From assembly GCA_013076295.1 (NCBI GenBank), contig RQOL01000824.1, positions 2,790,001-2,854,000 of the forward strand: a stretch of 64,000 nt of DNA. The letters are read 5' to 3'. A model generated the notes under the pieces. That model was given only the letters and a program-made list of their open reading frames with translations, was not told the origin of the DNA and made no database searches. This stretch comes from Sanderia malayensis. Its lineage: Eukaryota; Cnidaria; Scyphozoa; Semaeostomeae; Pelagiidae. The position numbers and the translations under genes are program-made. This document shows, piece by piece, positions 1-12,500 of this stretch; position 1 is the first letter of the stretch, and each line of letters begins with the position of its first letter.

Positions 1-489
1 TTAAATTTCTCTTTCTCCGTCGAGAATGAGCTATACGAAGAAAAGCTTTAAAACCTCTGAGAACAAAATTTGTCCACGTTAAAACAAAATTTGATCAGCA
101 CTGGAGGTGCCAAAATTGCTATTAGTTACATTTAATATCTAGAAGGGCGTGGCCGACGAAAATTTTATGGACCACGCCCAAAAGCCTGCAATAGAGCGTC
201 GGTCAGATTTTATGCTGGATCCGCCCCTGATCACAACATGCAAACAAGACTTGACATGTATCGCAAACTTAGGATTTGTTTGTAAATCCCAGATAATCCA
301 TTTGCCCAGGAAAAATAGCTGGTTTAACTCCTTTAATTCTTGATAAATTCACGTTCTATGAAATATTAATTAATACAGACAGTTGTTTCCACCAAATCAA
401 ATTAAAATGCTTCTACAATAATCTCACATTATATCTTTGCATTTAGCGTCAAGTTTAACTTTACATTACTCGTAAACACTATCCCGGCA

Positions 490-592
490 GGCGGGACGAA
501 ATTTTCTCATATGAACAGAATATACATGTCGTCTCGCTTAGTGGGCTGGCCCGGCAAGCGAAGCGAGCTCATATGAACAGGCCCTAATTCTA
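490..592. repeat. Possible dispersed-repeat fragment
   Basis: A GC-richer island contains two copies of the word CTCATATGAACAG (near 508 and 570), each close to a CCCGGCA or CCGGCAG word. Its composition and internal repetition differ from the AT-rich flank, which suggests a remnant of a dispersed element. No other copy is seen in this window, so the call is weak. Confidence 0.3.
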
Positions 593-1927
593 GGAATCGG
601 TTTTCCGATGAACAGAGCATCACGTTTCAATGGAAGAGAATTTGTTGGAATTTTAAATACTTGTATCTGGGCGGTATAAAATGAATCATCACCTTTGAGT
701 TCGTGTTGAAATGCTTGATGATTTGAAGAAAGCGGTCTTGGTGGAAATTTTGGTCACTTCACAGTTGACAGCGGCAAGTTGTAACCAAACCACGCAATCA
801 ACCGATTAACAAAGCCAAAATGCATTACTACAGTCATAAAAAGCTTAGTGACCAATTGCGAACAATTATTACATTGTTTGCTTGGAGAAATTTAAATTTT
901 AGCGGTGCGAATGGTTTTTAATTTAATTATAAATGATTGTTAAATTTGAAAAAACTGACCGCCGAACAAAACATTTGGTTAGCCTTTTCGGGAATTAAAA
1001 CCAAAGATATAATATTTATCAAAATGACTCATGTTGGTTGAAGATCTTGGAATTCCCTCGTCTTTTTGAATAATAATGCTTTAAATTATTACGAATCCAT
1101 TATTTTCAGTAAAATATCGAGTAAAAAACAATTAAAACTAGGGGGAGTGGCACTTTTACACGCTTTTTTAGCTCCTCGATTGTTATTTTAGTTTCTCATT
1201 TATAGCCTTGAACTTTGTTTAAAATTGTGGCTCAATACAAGACAAAAAACTTGAAAAAAGTAAGGAGTGACGTGAAAAAAGTTTAATTAAAAAGTACAAT
1301 GTAAATATAAAGGTGTGATGGTTGACACATTCGTGTAATTCTCAGTTTTTCGCGGTGATAAAATTGTTCAATTTGAAAAACTCCTTGGAAAATTGGCCTT
1401 TGTAGTATAAGTTAACTAAATGGGCCCTCTACCCGAAGGTTCGCTGTAAATGGGCTCAAAGGGACTCTTTATAACACAGCAGTGTTCTTTGAACACGTAG
1501 AAATTTGTCCTTCCTACTACAAGCATACTGGGCATATGTTTTGATTGAATATTCTCAGTACAAAACAATACAGTATTCGGATTAAATCCATGCATGGAAA
1601 AACCTCAATATTATACCTCAGAATATTGCAAACGTTGAGTTGAAATGCTACCAATAATGTATCATTGGTTCCTTTTGATTGACCAGCTTTCAATCTTCAT
1701 AGACAAAACAACATCAAGCTCCAAATCAGTGTGCAAAATACAATTTTCCTCAAAAGAAACTTTAATTAATGATAATGAACAGTGACCTCATAATACCAGC
1801 TGATGCGTTGTGATGTGCTAGCCTGAACGGAATTTAACGCCTTTGATCAAAGAGGGGGGAATCACCCGTGACCAGCGGCATCAGACCAAAAATGTCGAAA
1901 CAGCAACAACAACCAAAGTTCGGACAG

Positions 1928-2344
1928 TTAAGGCACAGAATAGAGATAATACAGAAGGCCAACTCAAGCATTTTTGATGGTCACGCATGTAAGCGAGGTT
2001 AAGGACTCCAAAACACGTGTTGTGTAATATGCTAAATATAATAAATCAAAAAAACACAATAATTAGGCCTTCATTTTGTTATTCCGTGTATCAGTGAAAG
2101 TTTCTTCACTTGTATGTAACGCTCTTTTAATGACATTCACACAAAACACCCGCTTTCCCTGCCACAGCACTTTGTCACTGTCCGCCATTAAACACAGGCC
2201 TATTCTCTATTCGTATTGTTCGCCCATTGTTCTGCCACTGGCGACATGAAAACGAGTTTAAGGACTCCACAAAACCCATGACCATGAACTTCAAAGGATA
2301 CCGACACGAGTTGGCCTTCTGTATTATCTCTATTCTGTGGTTAA
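1928..2344. repeat. Foldback (inverted-repeat) element, about 417 bp
   Basis: Inverted arms of about 37 bp lie at 1928-1965 and 2308-2344. They share the core AGAATAGAGATAATACAGAA and its reverse complement, with one indel and two mismatches. The spacer also carries a direct repeat of TTAAGGACTCCA (near 1999 and 2259). No reading frame is inside. The structure fits a non-autonomous foldback or MITE-type element; no clear target-site duplication was identified. Confidence 0.6.
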
Positions 2345-2559
2345 GGCCATCTGTATCAGCATGCCGGTTTCAAGCTTGATACAGTGACAACCAGTAGAAA
2401 GTGTAGAAGTGTACCAGCTCTGAAACCTACTTTAAAAAGTAGACTTCAGAGATGGTTCACCATAGGTTCCTGCACAGAACAACATTGATCCCGTCTCTCT
2501 AACATAAAAACGTGGAGCACAAACTTTGAATCTCGTGACCCTTACATAGACTCCGCACA

Positions 2560-2790
2560 GGCTAACCCTGACCCTAAGTCCAATGCCTCAGCCACTAAGA
2601 CGCTATTGCGTCAAATGTGCTCCTGCGCAGTACCACTATTTGTGCTACTACGCATCTTGACCACCTTTCTCCTCCGCATTGGCTAAACCTAACGTTAACC
2701 CTAAGCCCAAGGCCAATATCTCAGATATTAAGGACACCATTACGTCATATATGCTCCTGTCCAGTACCAACATCCAGAATAATAGTTTAT
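2560..2790. repeat. Composite CCCTAA/TGCGCA satellite, cluster 1 (diverged)
   Basis: Contains about two degraded units of the repeat seen at 3655-4640 and 40340-41430: a CTCAGCCATTAAG-like start, a GTCA box, TGCGCAGTACC, then GACCACCTTTCTCCTCCGCAT and CTAACCCTAA-like telomeric words. It is the most diverged of the three clusters in the window. Confidence 0.75.
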
Positions 2791-3654
2791 GCAATGTCGG
2801 GCCCAGGCTCCTCTGCTATTCCTGTCTTAATTTACTTCGGGTAATTATGTAAAAACATACATAACTTAATGTCACCACACCAATGTAAAAGATACATAAT
2901 TAGCGCCGGCCTTTCTCAACGCAAAGTTGTTTCCTCTATGACAATCTGGATTTACATACCGTTTATGTCTATCCGATAGCCAGTTTTTAATTCCTGAATT
3001 CCCCAAAGCAAATTGCTATGAGAACTTTTGAAAAATATCAAGACACACGGAAATTGAAAGCCCTTACATGGGCTTTCCAGAATTTCAGTCCTCATTTTTC
3101 AGCAACAAATGCGTGTTAATTGGCACGATAGATAAAAAACATACCAATTTGAAGACTAACATTCATCAAAAGAATTTGAAATTTAATTGCACAAGTTGTA
3201 AATGCAAAACTTCATTTTTGGGGAGTACAACAAGTAATTATGTCCCTTAAACTTTGGATTGCTCTATGATTTATGTGATTAACTATGTCCCGTAAACTTT
3301 GCCTTGATATTATACCTAACATTATATATAGAAGTAAAATTGATATTGCTTCACAGTTTCAAACCATTAACCCTCAATATTAACAACAAATCAGGTCATT
3401 TGTATCATGCAATGTGCAATTGTTTTTATTGGGCCTAGGCGTTGAAGAGAAACCGAAGCAAATTTGAAAGTATTTCGGATTGAAAAAAAGGAACTAAGCT
3501 ATCACCTTTGGAGATTTTTCTCCTGTCTTTGTCGAAAGGTTTTTAAAATTCTTGTTAGGGTCTCAAAAGTGAAGCATAGTAATAAATTCTGCTAGTATAT
3601 CAGTTCAAAATTCAGCAATAACTTTGTGAAGCTCCCACAACAACATTAAAATAC

Positions 3655-4640
3655 TCTAAGGCCAATGCCTCAGCGATTAAAAGACACCATTACGTCATCT
3701 ACACTCCTGCGCAGTACCATAAGTTATGCTACTGCGCATCCTCACCACTTTTCTCCTCCGCATAGGCTGACCCTAACCCTAAACCTAACCCTGAGTCCAA
3801 TGTCTCAGCCATTAAGACACCATTACGTCAAATACGCTCCTGCGCAGTACCAATATTTACGCTACTGCGCATTTTGACCACCTTTCTCCTCCGCATTGGC
3901 TATCCCTAACCCTGACCCTAAGGCCAAGGCCAATACCTCACGCATTAAAGACACCATTGCGTCATATACGCTTCTGCGCAGAACCAATGTTTGTGCCACT
4001 GCGCATACTGACCACTTTTCTCCTCCGCATAGGCTTACCCAAACCCTAACCCTGACCCTAAGGCCAATGCCTCAGCCATTAAGACACCACTACGTCATTT
4101 ACGCTCCTGCGCAGTACCAATATTTACGCTACTGCGCATTTTGACCACCTTTCTCCTCCGCATAGGCTTACCCAAACCCTAACCCTGACCCTAAGGCCAA
4201 TGCCTCAGCCATTAAGACACCACTACGTCATTTACGCTCCTGCGCAGTACCAATATTTACGCTACTACGCATCCTGACCACCTTTCTCCTCCGCATTGGC
4301 TAACCCTAACGCTTACCCTAAGCCCAAGGCCAATACCTCACGCATTAAGGACACCATTGCGTCATACACGCTTCTGCGCAGAACCAATGTTTGTGCCACT
4401 GCGCATACTGACCACCTTTCTCCTCCGCACAGGCTTACCCAAACCCTAACCCTGACCCCAAGGCCAATGCCTCAGCCATTAAGACACCATTGCGTCATTT
4501 ACCCTCCTGCGCCGTACCAATATTTACGCTACTGCGCATCTCACCACTTTTCTCCTCCGCATTGGCTAACCCTAACCCATAGAGATAGTATATATCCTAT
4601 CTCTATGACCCTAACCCTGAGGCCAATGCCTTAACCATTA
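3655..4640. repeat. Composite CCCTAA/TGCGCA satellite, cluster 2
   Basis: Six to seven tandem units of about 125-160 bp. Each unit has, in order: CTCAGCCATTAAG, an ACGTCA box, an inverted pair TGCGCAGTA...TACTGCGCA separated by about 12 bases, GACCACCTTTCTCCTCCGCAT, and a short run of telomere-like CCCTAA/CCCTGA words. The pair of TGCGCA boxes makes each unit a small hairpin. Several 70-110-codon open frames here arise only from the repeat and are not genes. Confidence 0.9.
4578..4607. repeat. Short perfect inverted repeat at the satellite end
   Basis: CATAGAGATAG and its exact reverse complement are separated by 8 bases inside the last satellite unit, interrupting the CCCTAA run. It looks like a small hairpin insertion into the array. 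Confidence 0.6.
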
Positions 4641-4883
4641 AGATGTCAGATGACGACTAAGTGTCTAGTTCCTGGACTGTGGCTCACATTTTCTGAAAAT
4701 GTTCCAATTTTTAATAATTAAACAAAAATTAAAAATTAAAAATGACTCACAGGGACGCAACGCAGTTAGTCTAAATTCAGGACCTCATGTTAATCGAACC
4801 TGAATCAATCTGTCGTCCCATCGCAATGTGATCGAGAAATGGAATCGATTTTTGAATTGTTAACTAATGTATGAACTAAGGTG

Positions 4884-5693
4884 ATGGAAACGAAAGGGAG
4901 AGAAAAACCTTTAAGAAGAGACGAGTACTTATTGAAGGCGGCAGCATTGTTAAATAGAAATGAACAGTCTAGTATTGCATCGTATTTTGTAAACCAGGCC
5001 TCACAAATCCTGTCTGAGGCCAATGAACGAAAATCGAAAGAGAATTTAGGCCCCTGCCTAACACGTTCTGGGAAAGAAAGTTACATACAAGACTTAAAAC
5101 GTGACGAGTTATTCACTTTAACTTGCATGTTTTGTGGGTCTTTGAAAACAGCGGAAAATAGCCGTGTGAGGATAAAATCAAGGATACGAAAGCGAAGGAA
5201 TAGAAAGAAAAAAGAAATGGCTAATGGCAAAGAAGATAATTTACGTCACAATGAAAGAAAATCTCATGGAACAGGACTTTTAAATGATGACTGTGGAAAT
5301 TCGGAGTTTAAGAAAAGGCAAAGGCGAAAGAAGAATGGCCGGAAAAATCCAATATTTATTTCTGAATGTTTTGTCTGTCAGCATACTGTTAAAAACTCCT
5401 ATCCAGTTGCAAAGAAAGTAAAAGGACCCAAGATGAAAAAATCTAATAAACCTTTGTTTGCAACAGGCAGCATTGTGGAGAATAACAGGAAGAAGCTAAC
5501 AAATTCAGCCAGCCGTGAAAGGGTTTCTACTGTTCTGGGCAATTGTCTTGCTGAAACACCGAAAAGCAAAACAGAATTGCTAACAAAATCAGCTAAAAAG
5601 AGAAACCGCATGAAAAATAGCCCACTTGCCAAATATTTAAACGAAGAAAAGAAGCCAAAATCATCACCCAGTTTGATGTCATTTTTGCTTTAG
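4884..5693 (+). CDS. RMP24: C18orf21/RMP24-like protein (UPF0711 family), probable RNase MRP subunit
   Basis: Single open frame of 269 residues read from the ATG at 4884, which follows the last upstream splice-free context; the GTG just before it is not needed. The layout matches vertebrate C18orf21: a helical N-terminus containing YLLKAAALLNR, a first CxxC in the sequence TCMFCGSLK followed by the diagnostic NSRVRIK, a long Lys/Arg-rich segment, a second CxxC in CFVCQHTVK, and a C-terminal motif ending near SSPSLMSFLL. Four cysteines in two CxxC pairs suggest a zinc site like that of the Rpp21/Rpr2/Snm1 group. Human C18orf21 has been reported as an RNase MRP protein (RMP24), which would place this protein in rRNA processing in the nucleolus. 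The basic middle fits RNA binding. The assignment rests on motif order and spacing, not on a search. It is somewhat longer than the human protein (about 220 residues), mostly in the basic linker, and has no intron. Confidence 0.72.
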   Translation: METKGREKPLRRDEYLLKAAALLNRNEQSSIASYFVNQASQILSEANERKSKENLGPCLTRSGKESYIQDLKRDELFTLTCMFCGSLKTAENSRVRIKSRIRKRRNRKKKEMANGKEDNLRHNERKSHGTGLLNDDCGNSEFKKRQRRKKNGRKNPIFISECFVCQHTVKNSYPVAKKVKGPKMKKSNKPLFATGSIVENNRKKLTNSASRERVSTVLGNCLAETPKSKTELLTKSAKKRNRMKNSPLAKYLNEEKKPKSSPSLMSFLL

Positions 5694-6587
5694 GGAAGAA
5701 AATTTTTGCTTTAGGGGAAGAGAGCTTGGATATTTAATTATATCATGCAGACTGAATTGTGAAGTGAAGTTTATTATAGGTTTTTTTTTGTTTTTCATAA
5801 TGACAAAGAAACATGTTAACAAAACTGTTGTTTTTTACTTTCATGGTATCTTGGGAGACCCAATCCCATCATGCATTGCTTCAGCTTTGTCATTACTGGT
5901 AAGATTTTGCAAATCCAAGTGTCACCTGGAATAACATGATATAAAATTAACATATAACATCTTTATTTCAAAACTCTGCCATATTAATCTTAGTCAACCA
6001 AGTAAAGCAGAGACCCTTAATTTTAATTTACAAGAAATGAAAGCAATGGAATTGTGTGTTTTGTATGTGGTTCAAATGCATTGATTTTTAAATAAAGGGA
6101 GAAGGTTGTGATATTTCCTGGCCCAAGAGATTGAACGGAATTTGGGGACATGAAATTTATTTGAGGAATGTTGGACTCTGTTGGATATGTTGGGAGTATC
6201 AGACCACCCCTGTTTTTCACAGGCAACTCAATAAGTTGAGCGTATGCCCGAGAGGATAGCTTGAGGAGTTAGCGTGGAGAATAAAAATGGATAAATCCGT
6301 GGTTGGGTAAGTTGCAAGCTTCTTGTTCAAAAAATTGTTTGCCCGTTTTAGTGAGAAGTTCTTGGATTTCCAGGAACTCCGGAATATGCACAAGGGAGGC
6401 TGCGCAGGAGACAATTCGCTCTGGACACGTGACCAAGACACGACTTGTGTCCACCAGGAGAGAAAGTTATTCATCAGCTGTAGTAAAAGAAATTAGTTTC
6501 CAAAGCGAAAATATCATTGATTGACTCAAAGTTGTGATTTTAATTTGCAAAGGAAAACTCGAAGGTGTTTAATATCAACTGAACGAG
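5694..6587. other. Intergenic spacer between RMP24-like gene and GIGYF
   Basis: Contains the 3' UTR of the upstream gene, with a possible polyadenylation hexamer AATAAA at about 6091, and the presumed promoter and 5' UTR of GIGYF. Open frames at 6023-6474 on the minus strand have no recognisable domain or splice partners, and I do not call them. Confidence 0.5.
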
Positions 6588-9500
6588 ATGAGTAAATCAA
6601 GCGGTAGGTATAATAAGCCTTTTAACAAGCATGTTCTTGCCCTGTGGCTTGTTTTTCGCCTTCGATTCAAGACGATAGGCCGGTCGGTTTTGCAATTTTG
6701 TGGGCTGGCACAACAGTAGGAACTCCATTACATTTAATTATGCGATATTGAATGGAGCACATAATTAGCCGATTGGAATTATATATGAATAATTGAAAGA
6801 TGTGTTGATTCCTTGGCAGCTAAGCTTTGTCGATTATTCGTGTTTCTACTGTATGAATAAACATAGTTAATTATCTCATCTTGCACTTAATTTGACTACA
6901 TTCATAAAACCAATGAGAGATACTTATTCTCTCCTGATTGGCCTGAAGCATTTGCAGTTGCAACTAAGCTGAAAAGCTACGTCTTTCATTTCCCCACTAC
7001 ACTACAGCAATTCAGAGAAGGTTTTGCTATCTAATGCTCTCATGTTTTATCCTCCAGATTTATCTTCCAGTCTTACTTTTGGTCCAGAATGGTAGGTCTG
7101 GCATTTCATTAACCTCATCATTATTGTATTATTTGAATTTGATGCAGTCTCCATCAACATGAAACTGCATACAAGTGAGCTGCCATGAAGTTTAAACAGC
7201 TTTAATAAAGAATTGAACATAATTTCTATCTCATCCGATTTATGATCAAAATCACTTTATATTTTAATAATCATATCTGATGAAATTTTGTTTGATATTT
7301 TTCCAGGCTTCGTGCTCTGTCAGGAGGCAATTCAGGCGATGGTGACCCAAGGCCTCCAAAAAGTACCCGGAAGTTTAAGCTGGCAGAGTTTCGTTATGGT
7401 AGAGAGGAAATGTTGGCACTTTTCACTGCTCATTTCAAGATGCCCCAGGAGTTGAAAGACTTCGGTGATGTCATCATGGCTGAAGCGCCCTGTGAACCAC
7501 TCTCACTCATTCCTTTGACTGAGGAAGAAGAGGTGGGTTGGTTTTTTTTACCTTTCAAGCAAACGCCAAACGCCTTCCAAGGAAGGTGTTTGATGTATTA
7601 ATTGAAGTATGGAAATAACACTTAACGTGTTGTGTTGAAAATTATAAAGTTTGCCCTGATAGGAAATAAAAGTACAAAAAGCTCAAACTTGTTTTGCAGA
7701 ATAAAAACTGTTCTTTCGTTGATTTCTGTTGTCTACCAAGTCAATTGCTTCAATCATCAAATTTGTACTCTGTTAGCTTCTTATACAACAAGGACCATAC
7801 TTGCATACAAACTATTCCAGTAACTTGAGTCATATTGAAACCCTTGTAAACTTGGGCAAATTTCCCTCTGTGGCTTGCAGTTTCCTGTATTAATTAGCTT
7901 TACCAAGACAACGCTTTCTGCAGTCAGAAATATCTAATCCATTGTTATTTTTGTCACTTTTAGAGGTGTCAAGTTGCTGGGGTGAACAGCTCAATTGTTT
8001 TGAGAATGTCTGGAAGGGGTTTGCCGACAAGAGGGAGAGGAGCAATTAGAGGAGCAAGAGGAGGTAATGTACCAAGCAGAATACTCATCTGCTTTCATGT
8101 CCTTAATTAACTGTAGAAGGGCTGAGTTATGTCAGGAATTAGACATCTGTGCCAACTGTGGAGAGGTTGAGCCATGTCAGGAATTAGATATCTGTATCAA
8201 TTGTAGAGAGGTTGAGCCATGTCAGGAGCTAGACTGTATTTTGTTCTATGATATATGTTTTTCTCAAGGTGGGAGAGGAAGGGGCGATGGTCAGCCTGGA
8301 TATTATCGTAGCCTGTCAAGTGAAGATGGCTACAATCGTGATGCTTATGCAAGAAGACCTTGGAATGAAGGGTACTTGTTTTATCACCATTTCAATTGTA
8401 TTTCTACATTACTTCTTGTATAGAAGTAGTTGTGCATGGTGGAATGAAATTGCAATGAAATAGCTGCACATGTTGCAAATTCAGAAGCTGATATGTTCAC
8501 AATTTCAGTTAATATCTGGTTCTATTTTTCTCAGGTCCAGAGGTGGAAGCGTTGACAGAGGAGGCGGTCGAGGTGAAATGGGTCCAGGTAGGTTGCAGAC
8601 TTTTACTTTGCCTTTCCTACGACATCATCAACTGTTGCAGGCATATCTATGATACATACTTAAAGTGGGTAATAATGAACAGTGTAAAGTTGATTTTTAC
8701 ATCAGTCAGGACCCACATTAGGGACCTTCAGATAGAGTGCAAACTGGAGGGGTGGACACCTAATGGCACATACCCCCAATATTTCAGAAATTGATTGTAA
8801 ACACTGATTGAATGGTGTTGTTCTCTGCTTTGCTTTGCAGGGAGAGGAGGGTATGAACATCGAGCACGGATAACGAGTGACAGAACTGGTTCCGTGGAGA
8901 GGGAAGCTTGGAGAGAAGGAGACGAAGATGGCGGAGGGTGGAGAATTTCAGGCCAGAGGTCATGGCGAAAGGGTTCTGCAGGTAATTGTCATATATCATT
9001 TTGTGAATATGAACCGTTTTTCACACTGAGCACAGTCAACCCTGACCTTATCTAACCGGTTTTCGAGGGTATCGGTTATTGAATACCGGTTATCGGACAT
9101 CAGTATGAACTGTCACATATCAACATACGGTATCAACTGTATAGGCTCAGGCATTTTATGAATTATCTTATGCATCCCGGGTCCTGCTCCCTAAAATACG
9201 ATATCCAAGACACGTAAATTTTAATCCCTTTGTGCTTAGTGCATAAACCAATACACCTTACAAAGATGTATAAGCATTAAGCATGTAACCATATAGTTGC
9301 GATAATTTTTGTCTTGTCCAGATGCTTCTAAGAACTGGAGATCAGATCACAACAAAGAGGAAGAATCAGCAGACCACATGCATAGAAGCAGATCATGGAA
9401 CAGACCATCTAACGATCGTGATGAGAACGCATGGAGACACCAGCAACAACAGGCTGGAATGTCAAGCAGTCATGCGTTACCTGAATGGTGTCAAGATGAT

Positions 9501-12500
9501 GACGATGATGAAGATCTTGGCACTTTTGACTCATCTGGCCAATTTAAATCATCAAAGGTTTGTCAACTATAGTCGAGTTCTCTCTACCTCTCTAAACCAA
9601 AGTCTTAGTTATACATAGCAATACTTATATATTATACATTGTTATAGTCAGTTATACGTAGTAATACACCACAAAGGTTTGCATGAACACATGGCAATCT
9701 GTCTGAGTTCCTCCCACCTCTGAGTAAATGTGACATAAAATTGTTTGCTTGAATCTTACAAGCCATGGGGGCTATAATAGAGCATAGTCTATTTACTAGG
9801 AATAGACAAAGACATCTTGAGAGATCTATTCTGTATAGTTCGAACTCCAATCGTTTTCGAACGCAATTCTGCGTCCCTTCAAAAGTCACAAAAGAGCCAG
9901 GCTCGATAAAAAAAGTTGTAAGTTCTGCTTCTAGGGTAATTTGGGGCAATTATTCAGTTTTTTTTCCTCTTTTCTCATTGCAGCAAGGAAACTTCGGGAA
10001 ACTTGGACAGAATCACGATAAGGTAATGTTTGTTTGAATTTGAAATCTCTGCGAATTCAAAATTATATAATAAAGACCTATGTATTCTATATATGTTTCT
10101 AATTCTAAGTATATTTCCTAGCCGGTGTTTGAAGTTGGTGAAATTGATGCTGACTCTCCGAGGCAGCAGACTATCAAAGAAACTACCCCTGCGGAGGCGA
10201 AAATTGACTCCGCCAACAACAAAAAGACTTCGGACGACCCAGACAGTGCCAGCAACGTTGCAACTAAAACACCATCTCCCAGACCTACGCAAGCAACTGA
10301 CAGTCAACAGAAACCAGTTGCAATATCTGTGGCAGATTTGGAGAAGGAATTGAGAAAGGATACCGAACCTAATGTAAATACGAACTCGAAAACAATCAAC
10401 ACAGTGATAAATAACTCACAGAGAACTGACGTCGTGGCTGAAATAAGCAAACTCATGTCTGTTACCACGAGCGAAGTAAATAAACAGGCTAAGAAGAATG
10501 ACGTTACACAAGAAGCTGATGCAATGGATCATATACGAAATCTGTTGGATAAACTTGATGACGAGGTAGAGTATTTGACCGGTGGCTCCAGCCCTTCATA
10601 CCAGTGTAAACTAGTGCAAATCGTAATGCTGCTATGCTATATCGTTAGCATTTCTCGTTGGTAGTTAGACTATTTGCTCAGTCCATGAAGAGGTTAAGTG
10701 TTTGCCTTTATGGCAAATGAACATGCACAAATCTTAAACACGTTATTTAGAATAAAAACTTTTCTCTCATGGATTTCTTATTGGGTTTGTTTAAAATCAA
10801 CACATTTGTTCTGGTACTCTGTTAACCTCTTAACATCATGAGTACTATCTATCAGGATTGATATCAAATAGGTTGAACATATGTTTTTTGTTGAAGTAAA
10901 GATTTGCGTTGAGTAACATTGCGATATACTGCGATCTTTCAGCACGAAGAACCAACAGAACTGCAACAGTTTGCACCGCCGACTCAAGAAACCGAAGAGA
11001 ACATGGATCCGAGCATCTTATTTGCAAAGAAAGCTGAACCGGGGGTATCAATAAAGGAAATGCAGGACTGGATTTACAGAGATCCACAAGGAGAAATCCA
11101 AGGTCTGTTTCATTAGGTTCTACCCCCGTGCCTTGGGTTAATAGCATTTAACTAGTTGTAGACCAGGTGAATTACTACTCAAATCATTTGCTGTAGTAGT
11201 AGTTGTAGTAGTTGTAGTAGTAGTTGTTGTAGTAGTACTTGTTGTAGTAGTAGTTGTAGTAGCACTTGTTGTAGTTGTAGTTGTTGTAGTAGTACTTGTT
11301 GTAGTTGTAGTCAGTGGTGAATTACTATTCAAATGGTGAATTACTATTCATATGCGTACAGCAAACTCGCTTCTATCTATCACTTATTCTACCATGCAAT
11401 TTCTATATACCCTTATATTTTATTTTAGGTCCATTTTCAAACGAAGAAATGTTGGAGTGGTTCAAAGCTGGCTACTTTACGATGGGATTGTTGGTCAGAC
11501 GGGTCTGCGATGAAGTTTTTCTTCCCTTAGGTGAATTTTCATCGAAGTTTTCTACAAGATACCTCAGACACCATAACTCTATTTATCAAGATATGCAGAT
11601 ATATTTTATTTGATTTTTTCTGACATGCAAAGTTCTCGCATAAGTCATTCAATTATCCTCCAGGCGATGCCATTAAACTGTGGAGCCGAGTTCCATTTCA
11701 ACCTGGCCCAGCTCCTCCGTCTATTACAGTAAGATGATACTCCGCATAGTTACTATGCTAATCTATAAAATGCAGTCTTTTAAGTAGAGTAGTCGCTACG
11801 TACATTAAATAACTGTCTGTTTTAATGAGGCTTTCGAGTTGTTTGTCAATGGACCCCCTTCACTTGACTCTCTCTGAGAGGTGACAGATATAGACAGATG
11901 TATGTATATAGAAGGAGTGGATACGAAGACTTCGTTGCTGACTATTTTGCTTTCATTGTAGCCTCAAAAGTTGGCTGTACAAAGATCATATAGACAACAG
12001 GCACACTACGAAAGGCTACTCACACAACAACAGCAACAACAACAGCAACAACAACAGCATCAACAACAGCATCAACAACACGATATACGACTGATGGAAA
12101 ACCTCCAGGTAACACGAACCTTTCAGTCGTTATTTAAAGGTTTCCGAGGCAATTTAGTCTAAAGTGTAGTCTGGAAAACTTAATCAGCCAAGCTCGATTT
12201 TTGTACAATGACGTCAGCCTGCTTCTAAATTTTCAGAAACAACAACAACAACCACAACAGCAACAACAACTCGTTGAAGATCTGCACCAGAGACCTCATA
12301 ACCTCAACGTTGCACAAGATGTATCCATTTGGGGTGACAGTCCTGCGCAATCACCAAGTATGTATGGATTCCTATTTGCCATAGATTTGCACAACTACCC
12401 ACGGCTGTCCCAGACATGAAGACCAACGTCCTTTATATAACATAGATGCAAAGCAAACATGTGGCGTTTGAGCGGTCTATGCTATGACTCCAGGGCCCTT

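Larger units (their letters stand above)
1..4883. other. Left intergenic region, no gene recognised
   Basis: I find no exon chain or conserved protein here on either strand; the open frames are short and have no coding character. The stretch holds a short dispersed-repeat-like fragment near 490-590, a foldback repeat at 1928-2344 and two clusters of a TGCGCA/CCCTAA composite satellite at about 2560-2790 and 3655-4640. The last 240 bases should contain the promoter and 5' UTR of the gene that starts at 4884. Confidence 0.6.

Noticed and set aside
3665..4634. Plus-strand frames of 70-112 codons with repeated MPQPLRHH words
   Set aside because: Translations of the CCCTAA/TGCGCA satellite units.
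11138..11332. Poly-Thr frame on the minus strand
   Set aside because: Produced by the (GTAGTT)n microsatellite in a GIGYF intron.
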